Source: Lysobacterales bacterium (lineage in GTDB: Bacteria > Pseudomonadota > Gammaproteobacteria > Xanthomonadales > SZUA-5). From it: a DNA stretch of 64,000 bases. The translations under genes were made by a program, and so were the position numbers. Of the stretch, positions 1-7,430 are shown in pieces. How positions within the stretch are numbered: position 1 is the first letter of the stretch; the number at the start of each line of letters is the position of its first letter. The notes under the pieces are model-generated. The model saw nothing but the letters and a program-made list of their open reading frames with translations. It did no database searches and was not told the DNA's origin. The stretch is taken from assembly GCA_022844135.1 (NCBI GenBank), contig JALHMG010000026.1, positions 1 through 64,000 on the forward strand, in the 5' to 3' direction.

Positions 1-63
1 CGTAACGCAGTGATAGAAGGCTTGCTGGCCTTCGGCGACAGTGAGGCGGCGGGCTTGGGTCAT
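1..63 (-). CDS. RAYT/Y1-type transposase, N-terminal end only (runs off the left edge)
   Basis: On the minus strand an ATG at 63-61 opens a frame reading MTQARRLTVAEGQQAFYHCV up to the window edge. A basic start followed by FYHCV/T is the usual opening of REP-associated tyrosine transposases of the IS200/IS605-related Y1_Tnp superfamily, which bind short palindromic repeats as single-stranded DNA. Only 21 residues are visible, so the HUH motif and catalytic tyrosine lie outside the window and intactness cannot be judged. A C-terminal scrap of a second protein of this type lies on the same strand at 335-610, so the area has received more than one of these elements. Family assignment rests on a short match. 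Confidence 0.5.
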   Translation of the reverse strand, partial: MTQARRLTVAEGQQAFYHCVT

Positions 64-119
64 GCGGCGATCATTGCAATCACCGATACGCGTGTCTGTC
101 AGGCGAACGCTGAAAGTGG

Positions 120-234
120 TGTCGGAATTTTCTGACAGCGAACGTGATTCGGCTCGATTGGGTGGTTCGCCGCGTGGCTGCGATTCCCTGGCGCATTCCT
201 GGCTGTCCGCGATTCTCTGGCTGTCCGCGATTCT
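120..234. repeat. Palindrome and 18-bp tandem direct repeat in the mobile-element scar
   Basis: An imperfect 18-bp palindrome (TGTCGGAATTTTCTGACA, 120-137) is followed by two perfect adjacent copies of CTGGCTGTCCGCGATTCT (199-216 and 217-234), with degenerate partial units just before them. Tandem subterminal repeats like these occur at IS ends, including the IS21 family, and palindromes are the targets of RAYT proteins. The sequence does not decide between these. No coding potential was recognised between 64 and 334. Confidence 0.4.
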
Positions 235-334
235 GACGACTTTCAGCCACAATGCGACGTTTCTGGAGAATGAATTCAGCGTGCAACCAACACGCCCAGA
301 CGCACGCGGCGCCAAAAATCCCGTGTGATGGCTC

Positions 335-610
335 TCACCCGGTCACCAGACTCCGGGCATAGCCGATGCCTTTGAGCCACTGCCGCTTCCACTCGGCGGT
401 TTTGGCCTCCAGCGCCTCCACGCTGGCGACCAATCGCCAATACCCGGAGCCGATGCCTTTGACGTGGCCGATCCATTGTTCGGGTTCGAGGCCAAGCTTG
501 CGCAGCGCCGTTGGCTCGCGCTCGTCGATCTTGCCGCATTTGCCGGGCTTGATCTGTCGGCTGGTGAAATCCACCAACTCGATGTACTGGCGATTGCTCA
601 TCGCCAGTCG
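335..610 (-). pseudogene. C-terminal fragment of a RAYT/Y1 transposase
   Basis: The minus-strand frame from about 610 to the TGA at 337-335 reads SNRQYIELVDFTSRQIKPGK, then a segment with LGLEPEQWIGHVKGIG, and ends near WLKGIGYARSLVTG. This matches the C-terminal tail of RAYT-like transposases, where a YxxLVDWTGRQ motif is followed by a LGLDPExW motif. The catalytic HUH and tyrosine regions are missing. Sequence further upstream in the same frame looks unrelated and overlaps an IstB fragment on the other strand, so the join is near 600-612. This is a dead remnant, not the 3' end of the transposase starting at 63, which reads in the opposite direction away from it. Confidence 0.6.
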
Positions 611-764
611 CGCGAAGTTGCCGATCGCGCTCTGGCACGGCCAGTTCAAAGACCCGACCCTCGCCGACGCCATCCTCGACCGCCTCGTACACAACGCCGA
701 GCGTATCGAAATGAGCGGCGAATCCATGCGCAAAAAAAGCGCTCCCAAGAACCCACTAACGTAG
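600..764 (+). pseudogene. istB: C-terminal fragment of IS21-family IstB ATP-binding protein
   Basis: The frame ending at 764 contains ASRAKLPIALWH, then DPTLADAILDRLVHNAERIE and a SGESMRKK segment. This is the conserved C-terminus of IstB, the AAA+ helper ATPase of IS21-family transposition. Walker A, Walker B and the whole N-terminal two thirds are absent, as is istA. The break at about 600 abuts the RAYT fragment on the opposite strand. The four 23-bp repeats that follow 57 bp downstream are consistent with the right end of the same element. Confidence 0.7.
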
Positions 765-820
765 GACAACCCCACCGCCAAACCCTAGACTTCAGTAGAC
801 CTTTTCGACCGCCCGCCAGC

Positions 821-912
821 ACTGGACTCCTATGCGCCGGAACGGTGGACTCCCATGCACCGGAACGGTGGACTCCCATGGCCCGGAATGGTGGACTCAC
901 TTGGCCGGAATA
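821..912. repeat. Four tandem 23-bp repeats, probable right end of an IS21-family element
   Basis: Units start at 821, 844, 867 and 890, each built on GGTGGACTCNCNTGGCCGGA with small changes (first unit ACTGGACTCC, last GGTGGACTCACTTGG). IS21-family elements carry multiple terminal repeats of this kind, which act as transposase binding sites, and the block lies just downstream of an istB 3' end. From 913 to 1142 no gene was recognised: open frames there look random and no hsdM or hsdS similarity was seen. Confidence 0.6.
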
Positions 913-1142
913 TCCATCCCGCTTTGCCCGCACGTTCCGAGCTGCTGCCTTGGCAGGACGATGCATGGCAGGCGCGATTACTGGCTCGCCGACGAGAAAG
1001 AGTGTCTGGCGCGCAGGGAACGGCCGGAATGAGCGCGACGCTGCGAGCGGACGCCCGGTGCCACAGGGCGAGATGCTCGGCCTCGTGGCCCTTCGGCCCA
1101 CCCAGCGAACGGTCCAGTTTGGAGGTTGCTTTCGGAGGCCGC

Positions 1143-1478
1143 ATGTCCAGCATGAATAAGCGCTCCAATGCGCTCATCCGCTCCTCCGCCGCCGAGTACC
1201 TGACTTTCGTCGCGGCCAGCGGCACAAGCGGTGTCGCGGCGATTTACGCAGACGAGAACGTCGGGCTGAGCCAGAAGATGATGGCGCAGCTTTACGACGT
1301 CGACGTGCGAACGATCAACTGCCACTCGCAGACCATCTTTTCCGACAGCGAGTTGCACCAGGCCTCAGTTATCCGAAATTGTCGGATAACTGCCGCCGAC
1401 GGTAAGAACTACGACCGCTCGACAATATCCGCTGAGCCAGTTGACACGGAACAACAGCTCGACCGGAGCGCGATATGA
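1143..1478 (+). pseudogene. Truncated RhuM-family protein (N-terminal domain only)
   Basis: From ATG 1143 (or 1152) a 111-residue frame contains YADENVGLSQKMMAQLYDVD, then SVIRNCRITAADGKNY. These match the N-terminal DNA-binding-like region of RhuM-family proteins, and the next gene is a full-length member. After KNYD similarity stops, where NLDAIISVGYRV would be expected, and the frame ends at 1478. The stop overlaps the ATG of the full-length gene (ATGA, 1475-1478), so the fragment is still placed for translational coupling. It could be a decayed duplicate or a retained short regulatory domain. RhuM proteins are commonly found inside type I restriction operons but their biochemical role is not established. 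Confidence 0.6.
1367..1391. promoter_or_regulatory. Perfect 10-bp inverted repeat inside the truncated rhuM frame
   Basis: AGTTATCCGA (1367-1376) and TCGGATAACT (1382-1391) are exact reverse complements separated by 5 bp, 25 bp in all. The element lies over the codons for VIRN-CRIT. A related 25-bp palindrome occurs at the homologous codons of the full-length rhuM (1675-1699). A binding site for a regulatory protein, possibly RhuM itself, is an inference. Confidence 0.55.
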
Positions 1479-2554
1479 CCGACCAGACCCCGCAAGAAGG
1501 CGAGCTGATCCTCTACCGCACCGCCAATAACGCCGTGCGCGTCGAGGTGCTCTACGAGTCCGAGACTTTCTGGCTCGACCAGCGTCGCATGGCCGAGCTG
1601 TTCGGAGTGGAGGTGCCCACGGTCAGCTACCACCTGAAGGAGATCTACGCCGCGCGGGAGCTGGTGCCGGAGGCAACTCTTCGAAAAATTCTAAGAGTTC
1701 AACGCGAGGGCGCACGCGAGGTCAGGCGCGAGATCGAGTTCTACAACCTCGACGCGATCATCTCGGTCGGCTACCGCGTCAACAGCGCGCAGGCCACCCA
1801 GTTCCGCATCTGGGCCACCCAGACGCTGCGCGAATTCATCGTCAAGGGCTTCGTGCTCGATGACGAGCGGCTCAAGCTGAACAAGCGCTTCGGCAAGGAT
1901 TACTTCGACGAGCTGCTCGAGCGGATCCGGGAGATCCGCGCCAGCGAGCGGCGGTTCTACCTGAAGATTACCGACATCTACGAGCAGTGCAGCATCGACT
2001 ACGACAAGCAGGCCGAGACGACGCAGACGTTCTTCAAGACCGTGCAGAACAAGCTGCACTGGGCGGTCACGGGCAAGACCGCTGCGGAGCTTATCGCCGA
2101 GCGCGCGGACGCCGAGAAGCCCTCGATGGGACTCACCACGTGGAAGAACGCGCCCGAGGGGAAGATCCTCAAGAGCGACGTCAGCGTGGCCAAGAACTAC
2201 CTGATCGAGCGCGAGATCAAGGAGCTCGAGCGGATCGTGTCGATGTATCTCGACTACGCCGAGAACCAGGCCGCGCGGCAGATCCCGATGAAGATGGCGG
2301 ACTGGGCCCTAAAGCTCGACGCGTTCCTGCAGTTCAATGAGTACGAGGTGCTCGCGAACGCGGGAAAGGTGTCTGCGGAGATCGGGAAGCGCTTGGCCGA
2401 GGTGCAGTACGACAAGTTCCGCGTGCGTCAGGACCGTGAGTTCGAGAGTGACTTCGAGGCTGAGGTGAAGCGCATCGGGGCTCAAGTAGCGCAAGGCGCG
2501 GTAGCCCCGATCAATGGCTCGAAGCGGCCCCGCGAGAAGAAGGAGGAGCCGTGA
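1475..2554 (+). CDS. RhuM family protein (virulence RhuM/KilA-N-like)
   Basis: The protein has 359 residues, the usual length for the family. The N-terminal part reads FWLDQRRMAELFGVEVPTVS, a helix-turn-helix-like segment, followed by NLDAIISVGYRVNSAQATQF and FRIWATQTLREFIVKGF, which are hallmark RhuM strings. The C-terminal half is helical with GKTAAELIAERADAEKPSMG. The family was named from a Salmonella pathogenicity-island gene and is often embedded in type I restriction-modification operons; the molecular function is unknown, though DNA binding is plausible. It starts on the ATGA overlap with the truncated rhuM and ends in a 4-bp GTGA overlap with hsdR, so the three are one translation unit. 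An internal 25-bp palindrome lies at 1675-1699. Confidence 0.85.
   Translation: MTDQTPQEGELILYRTANNAVRVEVLYESETFWLDQRRMAELFGVEVPTVSYHLKEIYAARELVPEATLRKILRVQREGAREVRREIEFYNLDAIISVGYRVNSAQATQFRIWATQTLREFIVKGFVLDDERLKLNKRFGKDYFDELLERIREIRASERRFYLKITDIYEQCSIDYDKQAETTQTFFKTVQNKLHWAVTGKTAAELIAERADAEKPSMGLTTWKNAPEGKILKSDVSVAKNYLIEREIKELERIVSMYLDYAENQAARQIPMKMADWALKLDAFLQFNEYEVLANAGKVSAEIGKRLAEVQYDKFRVRQDREFESDFEAEVKRIGAQVAQGAVAPINGSKRPREKKEEP
1675..1699. promoter_or_regulatory. 25-bp near-perfect palindrome inside rhuM, homologous to the one at 1367-1391
   Basis: AACTCTTCGAA (1675-1685) and TTCTAAGAGTT (1689-1699) pair at 10 of 11 positions with a 3-bp spacer. Both palindromes are centred on the third base of the codon aligned with Asn/Lys in a gapless protein alignment (VIRN-CRIT against TLRK-ILRV). 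Arm bases differ between the two copies at four positions and the partner base in the other arm changes with each, which suggests selection on the DNA or RNA palindrome and not only on the protein. Confidence 0.55.
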
Positions 2555-5500
2555 CCAGCGCTCCCCGACACTCCGAAGCCGCGTTCGAGACGGTTATCGA
2601 GCACCACCTCCTCGGGCACGGCTTTGTGGCCGTCGCGCGCGATGGCTTTGACCGCGAGCGCGCCATCTTCCCGTCCGTGGTGATCGACTTCATCACGGAC
2701 ACGCAGCCCAAAGAATGGGCAAAGCTCGAAGCCTTGCACGGGCCGAAGACGGGCGATCAGATCCTCACGGACTTGTGCAAGTGGATGGACGCGAATGGTT
2801 CGCTGGCGACGCTGCGCCATGGTTTTAAGTGCTACGGGCGTACGCTCTTCGTCGCTTACTTCAAAGCCGCGCACGAGCTGAATCCAGAGCTTGAGGAGCG
2901 TTACGCCAAGAACCGCCTCGGCCTGACTCGGCAACTGCGCTTCTCGACGCGCTCTTCGATGTCGCTCGATGTCACGCTCAGCGTGAACGGCATTCCTGTT
3001 GCGACGCTGGAGCTGAAAAACGCGATGACCGGGCAGACGGTCAAAGAGGCTAAGCGGCAGTACCAACAGGACCGCGACCCGCGCGAGCTTCTCTTCGAGT
3101 TCAAGAAGCGGACCCTTGTGCATTTCGCCGTCGATACGGACGCAGTGTTCATGACGACGCGTCTCGCGGGCAGCGCTACGCATTTTTTGCCGTTCAATAA
3201 AGGCGACGGCGGTGGCGCGGGCAACCCCGTTGACCCACAAGGCCGCAGCTACCGAACGGCCTATCTCTGGGAGGAAGTGCTCGCCCGCGACAGCCTGCTC
3301 GACCTGCTGGCGCGTTTCCTTCATTTGCAGATCGACGAGAAGCGCGATGATCAGGGCCGCAAGGTAAAGACCGAGCAGATGGTCTTCCCTCGCTACCATC
3401 AGCTTCAGGCGGTGCGCTTTCTCGTCGAGTCTGCGCGCAACGAAGGTCCAGGGCACAACTACCTTGTTGAGCACTCGGCCGGCAGCGGCAAGAGCAATAC
3501 CATCGCCTGGCTCGCGCACCGGCTCGCTTCCTTACACAACGACGACAACCGGCGCGTTTTCGAAAGCGTCATCGTGGTCACTGATCGCGTGGTGCTTGAC
3601 CAACAGTTGCAGGACAACATCTATCAGTTCGAGCACAAGCGCGGCGTGGTGCAGAAGATCGACGAGAGCTCGCGCCAGCTCGCCGAGGCGCTCGACAGCG
3701 CCGTGCCGATCATCATCACGACGCTGCAGAAATTTCCCTTTGTCTCGCGCCAGTTGCTAAAGATGGCGGAGGAGCGTGGAGCGGGCTCCGGGACGCTGCA
3801 AACGCGTTGTTGTGCGGTGATCATCGATGAGGCGCACAGCTCGCAAAGCGGTGAAACCGCGACGGAGTTAAAGGGAGTGCTCGGCGGCGAAGCGCTGCGG
3901 AAAGAAGCGCAGAAGCTCGCTGCAGAGGAAGACCGCGACGATCTCGAAGAACTCTACCGCAGCATGGCCAAGCGCGGCCGGCAAACGAACTTGAGTTTTT
4001 TTGCTTTTACCGCCACGCCCAAACACAAGACGCTGGCGGTTTTCGGTCGCAACAACGCACCCGCACACCGCTACACCATGCGTCAGGCCATCGAGGAAGG
4101 TTTCATTCTCGATGTGCTCAGGAATTACACGACCTACGCCCGGTACTGCAAACTGCTGAAGGCGTGCGACGACGATCCCAATGTCGAGCGAAAAAACGCA
4201 GCACGCGCACTCGCGCGCTTTCTCAAACTGCATCCACACAACATCGCCCAAAAAACCGAAGTGATGGTGGAGCACTTCTATGCGGTCACTCGACACAAGA
4301 TCGGTGGACGGGCGAAAGCGATGGTGGTCACCGGCTCACGGCTCGAAGCCGTTCGCTACAAGCAGTCGTTTGATACGTACATCAAAGAAAAGGGCTACCC
4401 CATCAAGTCGCTGGTTGCATTCTCAGGCTCCGTGCCAGACGACAAACTGCCTGACGTGGCGTACACCGAAGAAGCCATGAACGGCATGCGCGAAAAGGAG
4501 CTGCCTGAGAAGTTTGGCTCCTCCGAGTATCAAGTGTTACTGGTTGCCGAGAAGTACCAAACCGGTTTCGACCAACCGTTGTTGCACACGATGTTTGTCG
4601 ACAAGCGACTCGCCGGGATTCAAGCGGTTCAGACGCTGTCCCGCCTTAATCGCACCAATGTGCTCAAGGAAGACACCTTCGTTCTCGACTTTGTCAACGA
4701 CCGCACGGAGATACGCGAAGCGTTCGCGACCTACTACGAGGGTGCGGAAATGGGCGAAGAGGTGGATCCTGCGCGAATGTACGCCATCAAAGGCGAGTTG
4801 GACAGCGCAGGCATTTATCTGGCGGAAGAGGTGGAGCGCTTCTGCGCCGTGTATTTCAAGTCCAAAGAGCGGCAGAGCGCTTTGGATCATCAAGCGATGA
4901 ATGCAGCACTCGATCCGGCGGTTTCAAGATTCAAGGTGCGCCGCGAGGACGATGAAGATGAGGTTGAGCTGTGGCGCGGAAAGGCGATTGCCCTTCTGAA
5001 CCTGTATGCATTCCTCAGCCAGGTGATCCCGTATCAAGATTCCGATCTTGAACGCTTGTATGTGTTCCTCAGGCATCTATCGGCAAAACTGCCCAAGCGC
5101 GCGAGCGGACCGGCGTATCACTTCGACGACGAGGTGCGGCTTGAGTATTACCGCCTGCAGAAGATCAGCGAGGGTTCGATTGAGCTTGGCAAACAGTACG
5201 CCCAGCGCCTTGATGGTCCCACCGAAGTCGGCAGCGGCGTGGCGGTCCAGGAAAAAGTCCAGTTGTCGAAACTGATCGATATGTTGAACGCAAAGTTCGG
5301 GACAGAATTCAGACAGCCAGACCAGCTGTTCTTCGATCAACTGGTGGAAGCATCGGTGCTCGATCACGGTATGCAAGTCGCGGCACAAGTGAACACGCAG
5401 CAGCGGTTTGAACTTGTGTTCAAGAATTTGCTGGAAAAACTGTTCGTCGAGCGTATGGATCAGAACGAAGACATCTTCGTGCGCTACATGAACGATCTGG

Positions 5501-5580
5501 GTTTCCAGAAGGCCGTCACCGCCTGGGCGGCAAGGGAGACTTACAACCGATTGCGTTCGGGCACAACTGACGCGCGATGA
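2551..5580 (+). CDS. hsdR: Type I restriction endonuclease, R subunit (HsdR)
   Basis: This 1009-residue protein starts at GTG 2551, overlapping the rhuM stop. HsdR is the DNA-translocating and cleaving subunit of type I restriction enzymes. The N-terminal nuclease domain shows the PD-(D/E)xK layout with D140 and E154-L-K156. The SF2 helicase core has Walker A HSAGSGKS (308-315), a DEAH box (426-429), motif III FTATP near residue 490, and later ALSRLNR-type motif VI. A helical C-terminus follows, the region that docks on HsdM. The length is typical and no frame defect was seen. No hsdM or hsdS is present in the window; upstream is IS debris. It overlaps the GIY-YIG gene by 4 bp. Function depends on whether M and S subunits exist elsewhere. 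Confidence 0.93.
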   Translation: MTSAPRHSEAAFETVIEHHLLGHGFVAVARDGFDRERAIFPSVVIDFITDTQPKEWAKLEALHGPKTGDQILTDLCKWMDANGSLATLRHGFKCYGRTLFVAYFKAAHELNPELEERYAKNRLGLTRQLRFSTRSSMSLDVTLSVNGIPVATLELKNAMTGQTVKEAKRQYQQDRDPRELLFEFKKRTLVHFAVDTDAVFMTTRLAGSATHFLPFNKGDGGGAGNPVDPQGRSYRTAYLWEEVLARDSLLDLLARFLHLQIDEKRDDQGRKVKTEQMVFPRYHQLQAVRFLVESARNEGPGHNYLVEHSAGSGKSNTIAWLAHRLASLHNDDNRRVFESVIVVTDRVVLDQQLQDNIYQFEHKRGVVQKIDESSRQLAEALDSAVPIIITTLQKFPFVSRQLLKMAEERGAGSGTLQTRCCAVIIDEAHSSQSGETATELKGVLGGEALRKEAQKLAAEEDRDDLEELYRSMAKRGRQTNLSFFAFTATPKHKTLAVFGRNNAPAHRYTMRQAIEEGFILDVLRNYTTYARYCKLLKACDDDPNVERKNAARALARFLKLHPHNIAQKTEVMVEHFYAVTRHKIGGRAKAMVVTGSRLEAVRYKQSFDTYIKEKGYPIKSLVAFSGSVPDDKLPDVAYTEEAMNGMREKELPEKFGSSEYQVLLVAEKYQTGFDQPLLHTMFVDKRLAGIQAVQTLSRLNRTNVLKEDTFVLDFVNDRTEIREAFATYYEGAEMGEEVDPARMYAIKGELDSAGIYLAEEVERFCAVYFKSKERQSALDHQAMNAALDPAVSRFKVRREDDEDEVELWRGKAIALLNLYAFLSQVIPYQDSDLERLYVFLRHLSAKLPKRASGPAYHFDDEVRLEYYRLQKISEGSIELGKQYAQRLDGPTEVGSGVAVQEKVQLSKLIDMLNAKFGTEFRQPDQLFFDQLVEASVLDHGMQVAAQVNTQQRFELVFKNLLEKLFVERMDQNEDIFVRYMNDLGFQKAVTAWAARETYNRLRSGTTDAR

Positions 5581-6440
5581 CCCCTTTCTCCCTCCGCATT
5601 TTCGTTGCCGATGGCGATCCCGAGGGCCTGCGCCTCGTGGAGCGCTCCAATTGGATCGGTAAGGCCATTGTCTTTCCACGTACGCTGTTTCCGACGATCC
5701 GGCAGCGGGCGGAGCTCGGGCAAACGGGTGTGTATTTGCTGCTCGGTCCGCGCGAGGATGGTGAGGGCGATCAGTTGTACATCGGCGAGGGCGATCCGAT
5801 CGGGGCGCGGTTGCGGAGCCACTTCGCGCAGAAGGATTTCTGGACGCAGGCGATCTGTTTTGTCGCATCGCACGGCCAATTGAACAAAGCGCACGTGCAG
5901 TTCCTGGAGGCGTCGTTGATTCGCTTGGCGAAAGAGGTGAAGCGCGTGCCGCTGGATAACGCCCATCAGCCCACCGATCCGAGCCTGTCGGAGGCGGATC
6001 TGGCCGACATGTCGGTGTTTCTGAGCAATATGCTGAGTATGTTGCCGGTTCTGGGTGTCAACGCCTTCGAGCGCGCGGCTTCGAAATCGGCGGAACGTTC
6101 GGCGCCGATGCTGATGGTCAAGGGCAAGGGCGTATCGGCCAAGGGATTCGAAAGCACCCAGGGATTTGTTGTGAAAAGCGGCTCAGAGGCGGTGACCGAC
6201 TGCGTGCCGTCGATGGAACTACACGTGCGTGGCATGTACGAGCTACGCCAGGAACTGATCCGCAACGGCGTGCTGGCAAAGAAAGACGATCGCTACGTGT
6301 ACTCGCAGGACTACGTGTTTAGCTCGCCATCCACCGCAGCCGCTGTGATTTTGGGCCGCAGCGCCAATGGTCGCATCGAGTGGAAGGACGCCGCGGGCCG
6401 AACACTGAAGGAACTGCAGACACTGGCGGCCGACACGTAA
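5577..6440 (+). CDS. GIY-YIG nuclease family protein with DUF4357 domain
   Basis: The 287-residue product starts on the ATGA overlap with hsdR. The GIY-YIG fold is visible as GVYLLLG (51-57) and YIGEGD (68-73), with R78/R80 and E111 (FLEASL) in the positions expected for the catalytic arginine and metal-binding glutamate. The C-terminal 60 residues (YVFSSPSTAAAVILGRSANG, then WKD) match DUF4357, which accompanies GIY-YIG domains in proteins linked to restriction operons. It is the last gene of the operon. The likely role is DNA cleavage linked to the type I locus; the target is unknown. Confidence 0.85.
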   Translation: MTPFSLRIFVADGDPEGLRLVERSNWIGKAIVFPRTLFPTIRQRAELGQTGVYLLLGPREDGEGDQLYIGEGDPIGARLRSHFAQKDFWTQAICFVASHGQLNKAHVQFLEASLIRLAKEVKRVPLDNAHQPTDPSLSEADLADMSVFLSNMLSMLPVLGVNAFERAASKSAERSAPMLMVKGKGVSAKGFESTQGFVVKSGSEAVTDCVPSMELHVRGMYELRQELIRNGVLAKKDDRYVYSQDYVFSSPSTAAAVILGRSANGRIEWKDAAGRTLKELQTLAADT

Positions 6441-6720
6441 TCAGAAACTAGCCAGGTCGAACTGTTTTGCAGGGGCGGGAACTTGGCAAGAACCGACAAG
6501 GCACGCTGAGCACCAGCCACAGCTATCCCCTCGGGGCGCTGCGCCAAGTCAGCATCGACGCGCGCGGCGTTATCACGCACATCGATTATCAAGCCTGTGA
6601 GGCGCCATCGATGAGCTGGCCGCGGCGCATGAATACCACTAGGAAGTGAAATTCCTCTACTCGGAAGGTGTAGCGAACCACCGGAGTACTGAGTCATGGG
6701 CCGAAGTCGGCAGCTACTAG

Positions 6721-6966
6721 CCCGGATATTTCACGAGGTCGCGATGAAATGGCTTAGTTTCGTTGTTACAGCCCGGAAATCATCGAGTTTGTCGTACTGA
6801 CAAAGTGTTCGCTGCCATTTCCTCGCTAACACGGCCCTCGCTTGTTCTTTGCGCCGGACTCTTCGTTGCTCGTCGTCGCAATGGAACAACCATTCCTTCT
6901 CCTCCCGCCTCGATTCCGGCGCAAAGCCCTTCGCGATCTTCCGCGTTCCCTCATGAAATATCCGGG
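6721..6966. mobile_element. 246-bp MITE, copy 1 (terminal inverted repeats, CTAG duplication)
   Basis: The element begins CCCGGATATTTCACGAGG and ends in the inverted form of CCCGGATATTTCATGAGG. It is flanked by CTAG on both sides (6717-6720 and 6967-6970), a 4-bp target duplication. A second copy of identical length lies inverted at 50182-50427; aligning the two by eye gives about 21 differences (roughly 91% identity), mostly in one internal 60-bp stretch. A frame is open along the element in both copies but has no start codon and changes freely, so it is probably not a gene. The 4-5 bp duplications and CC-ended repeats fit a non-autonomous IS1380-like element; this family guess is weak. Confidence 0.75.
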
Positions 6967-7313
6967 CTAGAGCGACGACACCCGCAGCGGCCTGCCGTTC
7001 AACGCCCGCCCAGTACGTCGACAGCCAACTCGTCGCTGAGCGCCTTAACGCTAGCGAAATCCGCAATCGCATCAGCGACAGCGCGGCACGCCGAGCGACA
7101 CGAAGAAGTTCAACGACACTCTGAAATGGGATGGCTGGAATCATTTTGCAAGAACTCGCGAACGCAGTGCTGCCGATTGAAGAGTTTTATCGGCTGGTTG
7201 TTTGGGCCGCGGAACAGAACCGCTCCTGAGGAGATCGGTTGAGGTCTTGGCCACGCCTGGGCGTCGCTGAACCCAAGAGATGAAAACCTGGCTGTGAATT
7301 TGACTCTTCAACT

Positions 7314-7336
7314 GTCACCAAGGTGACGTTCGTCAC
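7314..7336. promoter_or_regulatory. Overlapping inverted repeats upstream of the efflux operon
   Basis: GTCACC-AA-GGTGAC (7314-7327) is a perfect palindrome, and it shares bases with a second one, GTGAC-GTTC-GTCAC (7323-7336). A TTGACT hexamer at 7300 could be a -35 box, but no convincing -10 was found. The position, 95-117 bp before the start codon at 7431, suits an operator for a dimeric repressor. The role is inferred. Confidence 0.35.
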
Positions 7337-7430
7337 TACACCCGATCAGACAATTCCCTGAGTCTTTACCCACATCGATGCAACGCAACTCGTGCGAGCA
7401 TCCGAGCTTTCTTTCCTGGGTTTGGAAGCG

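Larger units (their letters stand above)
6441..7430. other. 990-bp region without a recognised gene, split by a MITE
   Basis: Between the nuclease operon and the efflux operon no convincing gene was found. A 60-codon frame at 6467-6649 has no family resemblance. A 32-codon frame from 7131 (MAGIILQELANAVLPIEEFY) looks protein-like but its upstream neighbour frames are broken, so it may be the tail of a decayed gene. The 246-bp MITE occupies 6721-6966. Paired inverted repeats lie at 7314-7336 before the efflux operon. Confidence 0.5.

Noticed and set aside
913-1142. Possible 3' end of hsdS or hsdM upstream of rhuM
   Set aside because: All three plus-strand frames were read and none showed type I M or S motifs.
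6731-7144. 137-codon frame through the MITE as a gene
   Set aside because: No start codon near the element end. The two copies differ at many amino-acid-changing positions with no synonymous bias, so it is treated as non-coding.
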